Shown one piece after another: positions 23,133-30,257 of a stretch of 40,198 bases of DNA. The notes beneath the pieces were generated by a model that was not told the DNA's origin, ran no database searches, and saw nothing but the letters and a program-made list of their open reading frames with translations. Made by a program: the position numbers and the translations under genes. Origin of the DNA: a virus; the IMG/VR virus record IMGVR_UViG_3300050821_006725, positions 1 through 40,198 of that record; one strand, 5' to 3'. Each line of letters begins with the position of its first letter. The stretch's first letter is position 1.

Positions 23133-23448
23133 CTTTCGTTTCCTTCGCTGTCCAAGGATGCGTATTTGGGTGCAGCTCTTTAATTTGATCGCAGATGGCG
23201 CAGAGCGTGGAGGCTGGCGTTTCCTTATTAACGGTCACGGCGATGTCTGATTTTGTTTTTCCAATAGAGTCCAAGGCGGTTTCTAATTTTGAGATATGTT
23301 CTTCGTCTCGGTCAATGCGCAAGCGGGCATCGGCAAGCTGGGTGGCAAGCTCTCTATACTCAGCCTTCAGCGTCTCGACTTCTTGATCACGCAAGGATAG
23401 ATCAGATCGCAATTTCGCGATCACGGCTAGTTCGGCAAGGTTGCTCAT
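23113..23448 (-). CDS. Coiled-coil protein with CxxC motif
   Basis: Protein of 111 residues. A long coiled coil covers about residues 12-62, followed by 'LCAICDQIKELHPNTHPW' which could bind one metal with two Cys and His residues. The ATG at 23448 overlaps the upstream stop by four bases. Function unknown. Confidence 0.65.
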   Translation of the reverse strand: MSNLAELAVIAKLRSDLSLRDQEVETLKAEYRELATQLADARLRIDRDEEHISKLETALDSIGKTKSDIAVTVNKETPASTLCAICDQIKELHPNTHPWTAKETKDESKSG

Positions 23449-23627
23449 GGCTGCGATTCCGAAGTGAGACCAAGAAATTTCATAACATCCTCTATGATTT
23501 CATCAGTGCAACCCTCTTCGTCCCACCAAAACTTAATTAATCTACGAGCTTCGGCCAGTTGGGCGGCGAGCGCGTCGCGCTCAACGATAAGAGCACGATA
23601 ATCTTCAATGGTTATTACTTTATTCAC
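23445..23627 (-). CDS. Small helical protein (60 aa)
   Basis: Starts with GTG at 23627 (GTGA overlap) after an AGAGAGG site; a longer in-frame start at 23759 would run through the neighbouring gene. The sequence is a coiled coil ('DYRALIVERDALAAQLAEAR') followed by an acidic Trp-containing tail. Function unknown. Confidence 0.6.
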   Translation of the reverse strand: MNKVITIEDYRALIVERDALAAQLAEARRLIKFWWDEEGCTDEIIEDVMKFLGLTSESQP

Positions 23628-23827
23628 TTCGCCTCTCTTTGCATCCACGAATCCGGCACCGAGTGCAACCACGGCAGCTTCCATGGATGTGAAACCCCGT
23701 AGCAGAATCCGCGCCATAAATCCCATAGCTCTTGTTTCCAATTCTCTTTGTGGCACCATAAGAACATACGCAGCAACACGTATAGGCCAGCCATGAAAAA
23801 TGCTAACAGAGCGCTGGTGAGTTTCAT
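23624..23827 (-). CDS. Small membrane-anchored protein
   Basis: Protein of 67 residues with one N-terminal transmembrane helix or uncleaved signal (about 4-23), then a Trp-rich amphipathic region. It overlaps its upstream neighbour by four bases. A membrane-located early protein of unknown role; superinfection exclusion is one possibility but unsupported. Confidence 0.6.
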   Translation of the reverse strand: MKLTSALLAFFMAGLYVLLRMFLWCHKENWKQELWDLWRGFCYGVSHPWKLPWLHSVPDSWMQREAK

Positions 23828-24237
23828 GGCTTTGAGTCTCTTTGCGCAGCGAAGTCTGGATGCTTAGTTTTTATGTGCTTCGCCATTTGGCTCACAGTCC
23901 GATAGCAGCAAGGACAGACGCCGGCCGCAATGCGCTTACGTAGGCGTGCCTTGGATTTCTGTTCCTTGGCCAGCGACTCCTGAGCGTCGTCACGTTGGCG
24001 ACGGATCGTTTCCTCGCGCTGGAGCGCGGCATCGCGCTCCCGCCGCAATTTATTGGCAAGTGTCTCACCGACGAACTGGCGAGGTTTTCCGCACACGGTA
24101 CAGAACCACTTGCGATGCTCGTCTATGCACACCTGCTTATGCTTTGTGCCCATAAATATCTTGTGCCCGCACCCATCGGAGTTAAAACCAATTCGAATAG
24201 CTTCTGCGCAATAATCGTCTAGGTACGTTTCAGCCAT
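23824..24237 (-). CDS. Coiled-coil protein with zinc-finger ends
   Basis: Protein of 137 residues: an N-terminal Cys/His cluster ('CGHKIFMGTKHKQVCIDEH', 'CTVCGKP'), a charged coiled coil (about 60-105) and a C-terminal C2H2-like finger ('CPCCYRTVSQMAKHIKTKHP'). AGGAG precedes the ATG at 24237. Likely nucleic-acid binding; function unknown. Confidence 0.7.
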   Translation of the reverse strand: MAETYLDDYCAEAIRIGFNSDGCGHKIFMGTKHKQVCIDEHRKWFCTVCGKPRQFVGETLANKLRRERDAALQREETIRRQRDDAQESLAKEQKSKARLRKRIAAGVCPCCYRTVSQMAKHIKTKHPDFAAQRDSKP

Positions 24238-24266
24238 TTGGCTCTCCTGACTTTGCAGAGGTTGAG

Positions 24267-24635
24267 TTAGACGGGACTTTCATCGTCATGCTGGCCACCG
24301 TCGAGTTCCAATCGCTCGCCGCCCTGGTACGCGGCCACTGACCGGCGAAGCTCTTTGATTCGATTGAGGGCGATGTCGGTACGCCGCTCCAACTCGCTGA
24401 TCTCTTCGTTCGCGCGAGAGATTTCCTGAAGCTTGCGGATGTTTTTCAGCAGGTCCTGCTTGTGGTCCTCCGCAATCTTCTCGACCTGGGCCTGTAGGGC
24501 TTGCGTTGCCGCGACCGGATCTTCGTCAGGCTCAAGACCGGCCTGCAATTGCACGTCGCAGCGGAAGTTAGAGTACTGCTCGAACGGATGATTGAAGGTC
24601 CGACCGGCAGAAACGTGTATGTTATGAATCTTCAT
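24267..24635 (-). CDS. Conserved-looking phage protein, unknown
   Basis: Protein of 122 residues. Residues 1-45 read as beta strands ('MKIHNIHVSAGRTFNHP'), then a coiled coil (about 42-100) and an acidic tail. AAGGGG precedes the ATG. The N-terminal pattern recurs in early-region phage proteins as far as I recall, but no function is established. Confidence 0.65.
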   Translation of the reverse strand: MKIHNIHVSAGRTFNHPFEQYSNFRCDVQLQAGLEPDEDPVAATQALQAQVEKIAEDHKQDLLKNIRKLQEISRANEEISELERRTDIALNRIKELRRSVAAYQGGERLELDGGQHDDESPV

Positions 24636-24656
24636 AAAACCCCTTGTTTTGTAGGC

Positions 24657-25043
24657 TCACAATCTTTTCCCAAAGTTGAATATCCGTCTCAGCAGCGACT
24701 TGCGCGGCGTGATGACGTAGAACTTGCGCACGTATTCCTGCACCGTCCACTGCCAGCGAGTACCAGCCGGAAACTGCATCGAGTCACCGACATCGAGGCG
24801 ATGCAGGGTCTCGTACTTATCCCCCATCTCGCGCACGAACACTGCACCGGCTAGGATAAACACCAGTTCATCGTCGGTGTAGCGCCACTCGAACTGACCG
24901 GCTGTCGCGTCCCACAAACCAGCATCGATGCCCTGGATGCTGAGCGGACGGCAACGAAATTTCGGGTTGCAGATGCGCCACCAGTTTTGCGGGAGGGGCG
25001 AATCGTGCCATCCGGAGTCGTCGTCTTGGAATTGGATGCTCAT
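24657..25043 (-). CDS. Cupin-fold protein
   Basis: Protein of 128 residues with the pattern of the cupin_3 group: 'GQFEWRYTDDELVFILAGAVFV', then 'LDVGDSMQFPAGTRWQW' and 'RKFYVI'. Metal ligands typical of catalytic cupins are mostly missing, with Glu replacing His positions, so it may bind a small ligand rather than catalyse. Its ATG overlaps the integrase stop. A metabolic-type passenger gene is unusual at this place in a phage. Confidence 0.75.
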   Translation of the reverse strand: MSIQFQDDDSGWHDSPLPQNWWRICNPKFRCRPLSIQGIDAGLWDATAGQFEWRYTDDELVFILAGAVFVREMGDKYETLHRLDVGDSMQFPAGTRWQWTVQEYVRKFYVITPRKSLLRRIFNFGKRL

Positions 25044-25849
25044 CGCAGTGGCTGAACTTCGCGCCGGTTCCGATCGTAAACCCCGCGCGTCATCTTCGGA
25101 TCAATGTGCCCTGCGAGCAGATACGCGTTATCGAAACTTGGATTGTCGCTGATCGACTTAGCGCGCAGGTCATGGTAGTGAAACCGCTCGTGCCCGGCAT
25201 TCTCCCACTGGCGGCAATAGCGTTGCCACATCGCCCTAAAGCCATCCTCGCTGTATCGCTTGCCCAACTTCGTTCGGATCACGTACTCGCGCGGCCAGTG
25301 AGGATGCATCAGCCAAGCGCGATCCAGCACCTTCTCAACGGTCGGAGAGATCACGATTGCGAGTTTCTTGCCGGTCTTACCCTGATCGATCTCGATTTTG
25401 TTGTCCTTCAGTTGCGACCACTTAAGTCCAATGATGTCCCCCTGGCGCTGGCCGGTGAGCAGCGCCAAATCCATGGCGATCTGTACTTGCGCGCACGTCG
25501 TCGCACGAAACGCTTCGAACTCCTCGGTGCTCACGTACCGATCCCGTGGGCGCGTCGGCCAGCGCTCGACGCCCGTGCATGGGTTTCGCAGATCGTCCTC
25601 AATGCACCATTTTCCGATCGCCTTTTTGAACACCGTCGACAGTATTGTGACCATGCGGTTTCGGTGGATGCGCCCTTTCTTGACCTGCAGGAAGTCAACC
25701 ACCATGCGAGGCGTCACTTCTTTAGGCTCGAAGCGGCCAAACGTGGCGCGCAGCTGCACCAGTATGTTGCGGTAGTCGCGCTGCGATCGTGGTTCGAGGT
25801 TAGGGATACATTCATCCTCGTAGCGCGCGAACAGATCGTTCATGCTCAT
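25040..25849 (-). CDS. int: Tyrosine-family site-specific integrase
   Basis: Protein of 269 residues, short for the family because it lacks an extended arm-binding domain. A core-binding SAM-like domain (about 1-85) precedes the catalytic domain. The catalytic set is complete: Arg135, Lys158 or Lys161, His226-x2-Arg229, His248 and Tyr258. It would integrate phage DNA at an attB site. Unusually it is embedded mid-operon, with ATGA overlaps to a lipoprotein gene upstream and a cupin gene downstream. No attP core can be picked out without a host sequence. Confidence 0.93.
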   Translation of the reverse strand: MSMNDLFARYEDECIPNLEPRSQRDYRNILVQLRATFGRFEPKEVTPRMVVDFLQVKKGRIHRNRMVTILSTVFKKAIGKWCIEDDLRNPCTGVERWPTRPRDRYVSTEEFEAFRATTCAQVQIAMDLALLTGQRQGDIIGLKWSQLKDNKIEIDQGKTGKKLAIVISPTVEKVLDRAWLMHPHWPREYVIRTKLGKRYSEDGFRAMWQRYCRQWENAGHERFHYHDLRAKSISDNPSFDNAYLLAGHIDPKMTRGVYDRNRREVQPLR

Positions 25850-26268
25850 TGGCGTGACCTGTACAGATCAGATCGTCCGGCCCAAGGCTTTAAGCCAACA
25901 TCAAAATTGTGAACCACGTTGTAAGTTTTCTCGCCCAGCGTGACCGACTGCCATGCCATATTCGCGACGTGCCAAGCGCCAGCGCCGTGATCCTGATTAT
26001 CGAGTAGCCGTGTCACAGCGTAGTGCAGCACAGCATCGCCGATCATGACCGAGTACACCTTGCCGGTGTCTGGGTGGCTTGTAGCGATTGCGCAAAGACC
26101 TGGGTTAGTCTCGTGCCAGTGCGTAGGCTCACGGCTGATCGTGACCGTCTGCCCGATATCCACCGCGTTCAATGTCTGCCAAGCCACTTCAGTAACGCGC
26201 GCCTGTTCGCTCATCGTGGCGCAGCCGCCGAGAGCCGAAAACAACGCTAGTAAAGTAATAATCTTCAT
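25846..26268 (-). CDS. Lipoprotein
   Basis: Protein of 140 residues with a lipoprotein signal: Lys2, a hydrophobic core and lipobox 'LGGC' with Cys16. The mature domain has two transglutaminase-unlike His/Trp-rich strands and no recognised enzyme motif. It overlaps the RecA-like gene upstream and the integrase downstream by four bases each. An early surface lipoprotein could serve lysogenic conversion or superinfection exclusion; that is an inference. Confidence 0.75.
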   Translation of the reverse strand: MKIITLLALFSALGGCATMSEQARVTEVAWQTLNAVDIGQTVTISREPTHWHETNPGLCAIATSHPDTGKVYSVMIGDAVLHYAVTRLLDNQDHGAGAWHVANMAWQSVTLGEKTYNVVHNFDVGLKPWAGRSDLYRSRQ

Positions 26269-27188
26269 CTCAGAGCCTCCTTTTGACTGTCGTACACCGC
26301 TTTGAGCTTCTTCATGGCTCGCTCGTCGCGAAGTCCTTTAGCTCGGGTGTAAGCGTGCCCGAAGGCGCTCTCTAAGGCTGTGAGCGTAGTCACGTCCATG
26401 GTCATGCAAAGGTGATCAAGTTCTGTTTCTGAGATGTTCGTGCCAGCGGCCCACTGTGCAACCATCTTCCCAGAGTCCTCGCTGATCGCCTTGTCGAGCG
26501 GGAACATGCCGCGGTGCTGCTGCTGAAGTTTGATCGGCTTTGGCATACCAGGAGCATCCGCCGTAAGGAGGAACGAAGTTGTCAGCTCGAACGGCAAATT
26601 CTTTTCGCATATGGGTATCCATCCGTTGATTCCAGTGAGTGACCGCTTGGCGACGATGACCATCTTCTTGGTCTCCTCGTCCTTTACCATCTCAATTTTC
26701 TCCTCCGCGCGGAAGCACAGGATCAGGTGAGCCCTCACCTGCAGGAGTCGCTGCACCATTTTCTTGTGATCCGTCTTCGGGCGTATCCACGCGGCCATCT
26801 TGCAGGCTTCGCGCTTCTTCCAATCATCCCCCGCCATGCGGTCGAGCTCCGCATCATGCATCTCTAGCACGCCTCCTTCGCCAGCCCACTCGTGGCTGGT
26901 GGAATCGACCACAATGCACGGATATTTGGCATCATCGGCCGCCAGTATCGCCTCGGCATACGCTTGAGGGGAGAACGGAGCGGCGAGATCTCCGTGATCA
27001 AACTTGAACTGATCGGCGTAGTGCTTGGCACGTCCTGCCTCGGTGTCTATAACAGCGAATGGCTTACCTCCGGAGATGCCGGAAGCCAAACGCATGGCGG
27101 AGAAGGTCTTGCCGCTGCCGGTGCCGCCGGCCAAGCCGATCAGCAGCCCCACCTGCTCACGGATGGCTGGCTTAAACTGAAAGCTCAC
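26265..27188 (-). CDS. RecA-like ATPase (Sak4-like recombinase candidate)
   Basis: Protein of 307 residues with a Walker A loop 'GGTGSGKT' (21-28), a conserved 'VIDTEAGR' (about 47-53) and Walker B 'CIVVDST' with Asp95. The AAA-type fold without an N-terminal DNA-binding RecA domain resembles phage Sak4 single-strand annealing or recombination ATPases. It starts with GTG after a GGAGG site and overlaps the exonuclease gene by 17 bases, supporting a joint recombination role. Confidence 0.75.
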   Translation of the reverse strand: MSFQFKPAIREQVGLLIGLAGGTGSGKTFSAMRLASGISGGKPFAVIDTEAGRAKHYADQFKFDHGDLAAPFSPQAYAEAILAADDAKYPCIVVDSTSHEWAGEGGVLEMHDAELDRMAGDDWKKREACKMAAWIRPKTDHKKMVQRLLQVRAHLILCFRAEEKIEMVKDEETKKMVIVAKRSLTGINGWIPICEKNLPFELTTSFLLTADAPGMPKPIKLQQQHRGMFPLDKAISEDSGKMVAQWAAGTNISETELDHLCMTMDVTTLTALESAFGHAYTRAKGLRDERAMKKLKAVYDSQKEALR

Positions 27189-28020
27189 TTAATGCCTCCT
27201 CGGCTTGCATTATTTCCCAAGGTTTTGGCTCGGCATACCGGATGCGCGCATCGTAGGACGGCCAGGAATCATCGGTGAGACACTTCTGCCAGAGCGATAG
27301 CGCTCGCTCGACCTTATCCTGCCCGACCTGTCTATAGGCATTGGAGAGCGCGGTGAGGGAGCAGGAGTATGGCGGCGTGATCTCCTGGGCGAGGAACACG
27401 AACACCATGTCCTCGCGGCCGGTGACCGCCTTGATGCCGCGCAGGTAGAATTCGGCCTGCAGGTCGTACCCTAAGCGCCCGATCTGGCGCGCAAAGGCGT
27501 CGTGCTGCGCACTCGCGGTGCTCTTGTAGTCGAGCACGACACGCCGCTCAACCGAGAAAAGGTCCAGACGTGCGCGGCAGGAGACGCCGCGGTCGGTCCA
27601 GAATATCGATTTTTCAGCCTCGCCAACGTCTAAGAGATCGCCGAGCTCTGATTTGAGCATGAACGCGCGAGCTTGAGCGCACATCGCCACGATATCTGCG
27701 TACTGACGATCGAGTACCGCGTACTTTCCGGCCTGTTGCGCCGCGTCGCGCGCCTCCTTTGCCGCTTTGGTGCGCCAGTCATCGGCCGCCACGCGCACGA
27801 TCCGATCCTCGCGCCGCTCCAGCAGCATCATGTGGGCGGCGGACCCTAAATCGAAGCGGCTGTCCTGATCAGGAACGTAGTTTGGATTCAATCTCGGGTG
27901 CGATAGCCAAGCGTGCAGCGGGGATTGATCCAGCAAAAGGTGAGCGATCGAGGCGGATAGCGAAGGGACCGGCGCTGGATCGGCGTGATACTGCGCTGAG
28001 GTTAGGGACTCAATGCTCAC
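27172..28020 (-). CDS. PD-(D/E)XK exonuclease (RecE/YqaJ-type)
   Basis: Protein of 282 residues. The nuclease landmarks are 'GSAAH' (G59...H63), a downstream acidic residue (Glu134/136), 'RARLDL' with Asp153, 'LDYKST' with Asp164 and Lys166, and 'YDLQAEFYLRG' with Gln188 and Tyr192. These resemble the RecE C-terminal / DUF3799-type exonucleases that resect double-strand ends for recombination. It starts with GTG at 28020 (GTGA) and is followed by the RecA-like partner. Confidence 0.82.
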   Translation of the reverse strand: MSIESLTSAQYHADPAPVPSLSASIAHLLLDQSPLHAWLSHPRLNPNYVPDQDSRFDLGSAAHMMLLERREDRIVRVAADDWRTKAAKEARDAAQQAGKYAVLDRQYADIVAMCAQARAFMLKSELGDLLDVGEAEKSIFWTDRGVSCRARLDLFSVERRVVLDYKSTASAQHDAFARQIGRLGYDLQAEFYLRGIKAVTGREDMVFVFLAQEITPPYSCSLTALSNAYRQVGQDKVERALSLWQKCLTDDSWPSYDARIRYAEPKPWEIMQAEEALSELSV

Positions 28021-28328
28021 GCGTCGCGCTCCTCGATCACCGTGACGGTGTGCTGGGTGCTTTGCCGCTCCAGCACCCTATCGAAGCGCTCCTTGATTTT
28101 TTCCCGATCCGGGCCGCTGGCGATGATGTACCAGTCATCGATTGCCGGAAGGTACTGCTCGCAGCGAAACCACGGCTGGCACGCCGCATCGTGATCCTGA
28201 ACTAGTCGAAGTTTCATTTTTGACCCTCTATTTGAGCAATCGTCGCACACCCAAGTCTCGATTCCTGCCGCCAGTACTGATCGCACGCCGGGGCGTGAAT
28301 CGCAGACATCGCAGTTCGCGGCGCTCAC
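28017..28328 (-). CDS. Zinc-ribbon protein fused to small alpha/beta domain
   Basis: Protein of 103 residues. A zinc ribbon with two CxxC knuckles occupies the first third, and residues about 38-103 form an alpha/beta part. The GTG at 28328 is chosen for its GTGA overlap with the upstream gene and a GAGGA site. A second strong site (AGAGGG) before an internal ATG at 28217 suggests that the C-terminal 66 residues may also be made separately. Confidence 0.65.
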   Translation of the reverse strand: MSAANCDVCDSRPGVRSVLAAGIETWVCDDCSNRGSKMKLRLVQDHDAACQPWFRCEQYLPAIDDWYIIASGPDREKIKERFDRVLERQSTQHTVTVIEERDA

Positions 28329-28561
28329 AGCTTCCTCGAGAACTTCATCGTCTCGGCGCGGCGCTGACATTCCTTGTACAAGCCATCCTTACGCCGTCGG
28401 CGCGCTAGAAGTTCGTCCCGAGGCATTGATGTGGCCATCACTGAGCGCGTCAGCGCCCGATACTTGGCGATCAGGTCGGCTACCCAGGCTGCGACGCCGA
28501 ACGCCACCAGAAGAACGCCAATTGCGAATATCAGAGCCGGCGCCCATCCCCAACCGCTCAC
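28325..28561 (-). CDS. Small membrane protein with basic tail
   Basis: Protein of 78 residues with an N-terminal transmembrane helix (about 6-31) followed by a strongly basic cytoplasmic region ('DELLARRRRKDGLYKECQRR'). Starts with GTG in a GTGA overlap. Function unknown. Confidence 0.65.
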   Translation of the reverse strand: MSGWGWAPALIFAIGVLLVAFGVAAWVADLIAKYRALTRSVMATSMPRDELLARRRRKDGLYKECQRRAETMKFSRKL

Positions 28562-28746
28562 GGCTTCACCGCCTTGATTCCATCGGTAATCGGCCGACTC
28601 ATGATCTTGGTCGCGTGCTTGCAGGCGGCTTCAAAACCGGCCTCGTAGCCTGCGCGAAAGGCGATCAGATACGCCTCGTTCTGTGCGCGGGCGAGGGCTA
28701 AAACATCGTCGGGGAGAATCGGTGCGGTGCTGTTCATATGGCTCAC
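28558..28746 (-). CDS. First gene of leftward operon, unknown (62 aa)
   Basis: Helical protein of 59-62 residues. GTG at 28746 and ATG at 28737 are both possible starts; no clear ribosome site decides. An 'AFRAGYEAGFEAACKHATKI' helix is the main feature. It opens the leftward operon facing the divergent HTH gene. Confidence 0.6.
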   Translation of the reverse strand: MSHMNSTAPILPDDVLALARAQNEAYLIAFRAGYEAGFEAACKHATKIMSRPITDGIKAVKP

Positions 28747-28758
28747 TCGTAACTTCTG

Positions 28759-28787
28759 TTGCGTTTTTCGACCTTGGAGCGTATGTT
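28759..28787 (+). promoter_or_regulatory. Rightward early promoter
   Basis: TTGCGT (28759-28764), a 17-base spacer, and TATGTT (28782-28787) form a reasonable sigma70-type promoter ending 17 bases before the ATG at 28805. An 11-base element, CGTATGTTATC, covers the -10 and recurs with two changes at 28802-28812, exactly 22 bases away. These may be operator sites for the HTH protein. I did not find an equally clear promoter on the other strand. Confidence 0.55.
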
Positions 28788-28804
28788 ATCGACATGGAGT
28801 ACGT

Positions 28805-28999
28805 ATGTCAACTATAGCAATGAGCAAAATTCGCGAACTGCGTCTCAAACTGAATTTGACGCAAAAGCAGCTGGCGGCGCTGCTGCGCACCGATCAGTCG
28901 CTAGTGTCAAAGTGGGAGACCGGGGGGCATAAGCCGATGCAGCGCATGAAGGCGCGCCTGGCTCAAGTCCTGCAGTGCGATCCGGCGGATCTGCTGTGA
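28805..28999 (+). CDS. Cro-like HTH regulator
   Basis: Protein of 64 residues consisting of an XRE-type helix-turn-helix (about 8-60: 'LNLTQKQLAALLRTDQSLVSKWE'). No effector or cleavage domain is present. GGAG lies six bases before the ATG at 28805. First gene of the rightward early operon, divergent from the leftward operon, the usual place of a Cro-type switch protein. Its stop overlaps the next GTG. Confidence 0.82.
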   Translation: MSTIAMSKIRELRLKLNLTQKQLAALLRTDQSLVSKWETGGHKPMQRMKARLAQVLQCDPADLL

Positions 29000-29394
29000 T
29001 TTCCGTCGCAGAGTGGCACGCGCTAAAGGGCGGTTGTAAGCCGACGAAGTATCGCAATAAGCGGGTGGTGGTCGATGGGTGGCCGTTTGATTCGAAGCTT
29101 GAGGCTAAGCGCTACGAGGAATTAAAGGCCTTGAGGGCAAGTGCGGCGGTCAAGTGGTTTCTCTGCCAGGTCCCCTTCAGGCTGCCAGGCGGCATCATAT
29201 ATCGGGCGGATTTTTTGGTGGTTTATCGCCGTTTCCCCGACCATCATCGCTATGTAGAACCGTGCGAGGATGAGTTCGTGCAGATTGAGGACTGCAAAGG
29301 CGCTAGGACTCGCGTATCGACCAACAAAATCCGCCAGGTTGAGGAAATTTACGGCATCAAGGTGCGGATTATCACCAGGGGGAAGCGCCGATGA
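28996..29394 (+). CDS. DUF1064-type predicted nuclease
   Basis: Protein of 132 residues. The chain has the order 'KYRNKRVVVDGWPFDSKLEAKRY' (Glu in a conserved helix), 'YRADFLV' (Asp) and 'QIEDCKGARTR' (Asp/Glu-x-Lys), matching a PD-(D/E)XK-like site. The family is common in phage early regions and is suspected to act as a resolvase or endonuclease. It begins with GTG at 28996, overlapping the upstream stop. Confidence 0.75.
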   Translation: MISVAEWHALKGGCKPTKYRNKRVVVDGWPFDSKLEAKRYEELKALRASAAVKWFLCQVPFRLPGGIIYRADFLVVYRRFPDHHRYVEPCEDEFVQIEDCKGARTRVSTNKIRQVEEIYGIKVRIITRGKRR

Positions 29395-29516
29395 AGCGCC
29401 ACGATGAGGTCCAGATGCTGGGCGTCGTTATTCTGGCGGCGTTGTGTGCGCTGATGCTTCTAGGCTTTTTCGCGATCGCCCGGCTTTTCCTTGCGTTGAT
29501 CGTCGCGGCGGCGTAG
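29391..29516 (+). CDS. Small single-pass membrane protein (41 aa)
   Basis: A 41-residue frame whose ATG overlaps the upstream stop (ATGA) and has a GGGGAAG site. After a short charged start, residues 9-41 are almost entirely hydrophobic. The overlap and site support a real gene. Function unknown. Confidence 0.65.
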   Translation: MKRHDEVQMLGVVILAALCALMLLGFFAIARLFLALIVAAA

Positions 29517-29527
29517 CGTACTTTGCT

Positions 29528-29614
29528 GTGGCGCCCACGGCGGGGGTTGATCTCCTCGCTGCCAAAAGCGGTTTTCTCACCTCCATCGTTCACGCTTTGG
29601 GCGCCACGTTTTTT
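29528..29614 (+). terminator. Long-loop inverted repeat followed by a T-run
   Basis: A perfect 10-base inverted repeat, GTGGCGCCCA at 29528-29537 and TGGGCGCCAC at 29598-29607, is followed by six T residues at 29609-29614. The 60-base loop is longer than in ordinary terminators. It lies in the only gap of the rightward early operon. It may be an attenuator, an antitermination target or a structured RNA. Confidence 0.4.
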
Positions 29615-29649
29615 CTGAACTGGAGGGGTTTGAAGCGATGGAGAAATAA

Positions 29650-29841
29650 ATGCGTCGGTACATCCCGCCCCCTCGGCCGCCCCACAAAAGCCACCTGCGG
29701 TATTTCAATTTGCTGACATTTGCCGAGCAATCGGCGTCGGTAAAGCGCTTGATTGCGGCGCACCAGAACGAGCGACACGTCGCCGAGCTCACTGGTTTGT
29801 CAGTCGAGCAGGTGAGAAGAATCGTAGGAAAATCTCCATGA
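29650..29841 (+). CDS. Small HTH-like protein (63 aa)
   Basis: Basic N-terminus ('RRYIPPPRPPHKSH') followed by two helices and 'NERHVAELTGLSVEQVRRIV', which reads as a helix-turn-helix. GGAG lies six bases before the ATG at 29650. Possibly a replication or transcription regulator; no family named. Confidence 0.6.
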   Translation: MRRYIPPPRPPHKSHLRYFNLLTFAEQSASVKRLIAAHQNERHVAELTGLSVEQVRRIVGKSP

Positions 29842-30257
29842 GGCCGGCGTATCTGCTGCTTGCGAAGCTTGTGGGGGTGAAGGCGACCGGAAAAGGGCGT
29901 TGGATGGCCTGCTGCCCGGCGCACGCCGATGCTTCGCCATCTCTCTCCTTGCGCGAGATGGAGGATGGGCGGCTGCTCATTCACGACTTTGGCGGGTGTG
30001 AGGCGCACGAAGTACTGGCGGCGGTGGGCATGTCTGTGGGGGAGTTATTCGCGGACAGGATCGGTCATTTTCTGCCGCCCATTCGCGCAGGGTTCACGGC
30101 GGACGAGCTGCTGATTTCAATTCAGCATGAGACGAGCGTGGCGCTTGAGATCATTGAGGCGGCGCAGGAGTCGTACTTGACCTTAGAGGCGCTGCGCCGA
30201 TTGCGCAGCGCGGTGAGCCGGATAGGCAAGGCTAGATCGTTGGCGTACCGGCGTTGA
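29838..30257 (+). CDS. Primase-like CHC2 zinc-finger protein
   Basis: Protein of 139 residues. The first 70 residues match a CHC2-type primase zinc domain: C26-x2-H29, then 'SLSLREMEDGRLLIHDFGG', then C54-x2-H57. The TOPRIM catalytic core is absent, and the rest is helical and unrecognised. It overlaps the preceding gene (ATGA) and the RepA-like ATPase gene (TTGA). It may load or recruit the host primase. Confidence 0.78.
   Translation: MRPAYLLLAKLVGVKATGKGRWMACCPAHADASPSLSLREMEDGRLLIHDFGGCEAHEVLAAVGMSVGELFADRIGHFLPPIRAGFTADELLISIQHETSVALEIIEAAQESYLTLEALRRLRSAVSRIGKARSLAYRR

Noticed and set aside
25106-25912. Long plus-strand frame opposite the integrase
   Set aside because: Antisense shadow of a GC-rich gene; the integrase on the minus strand has complete catalytic residues.
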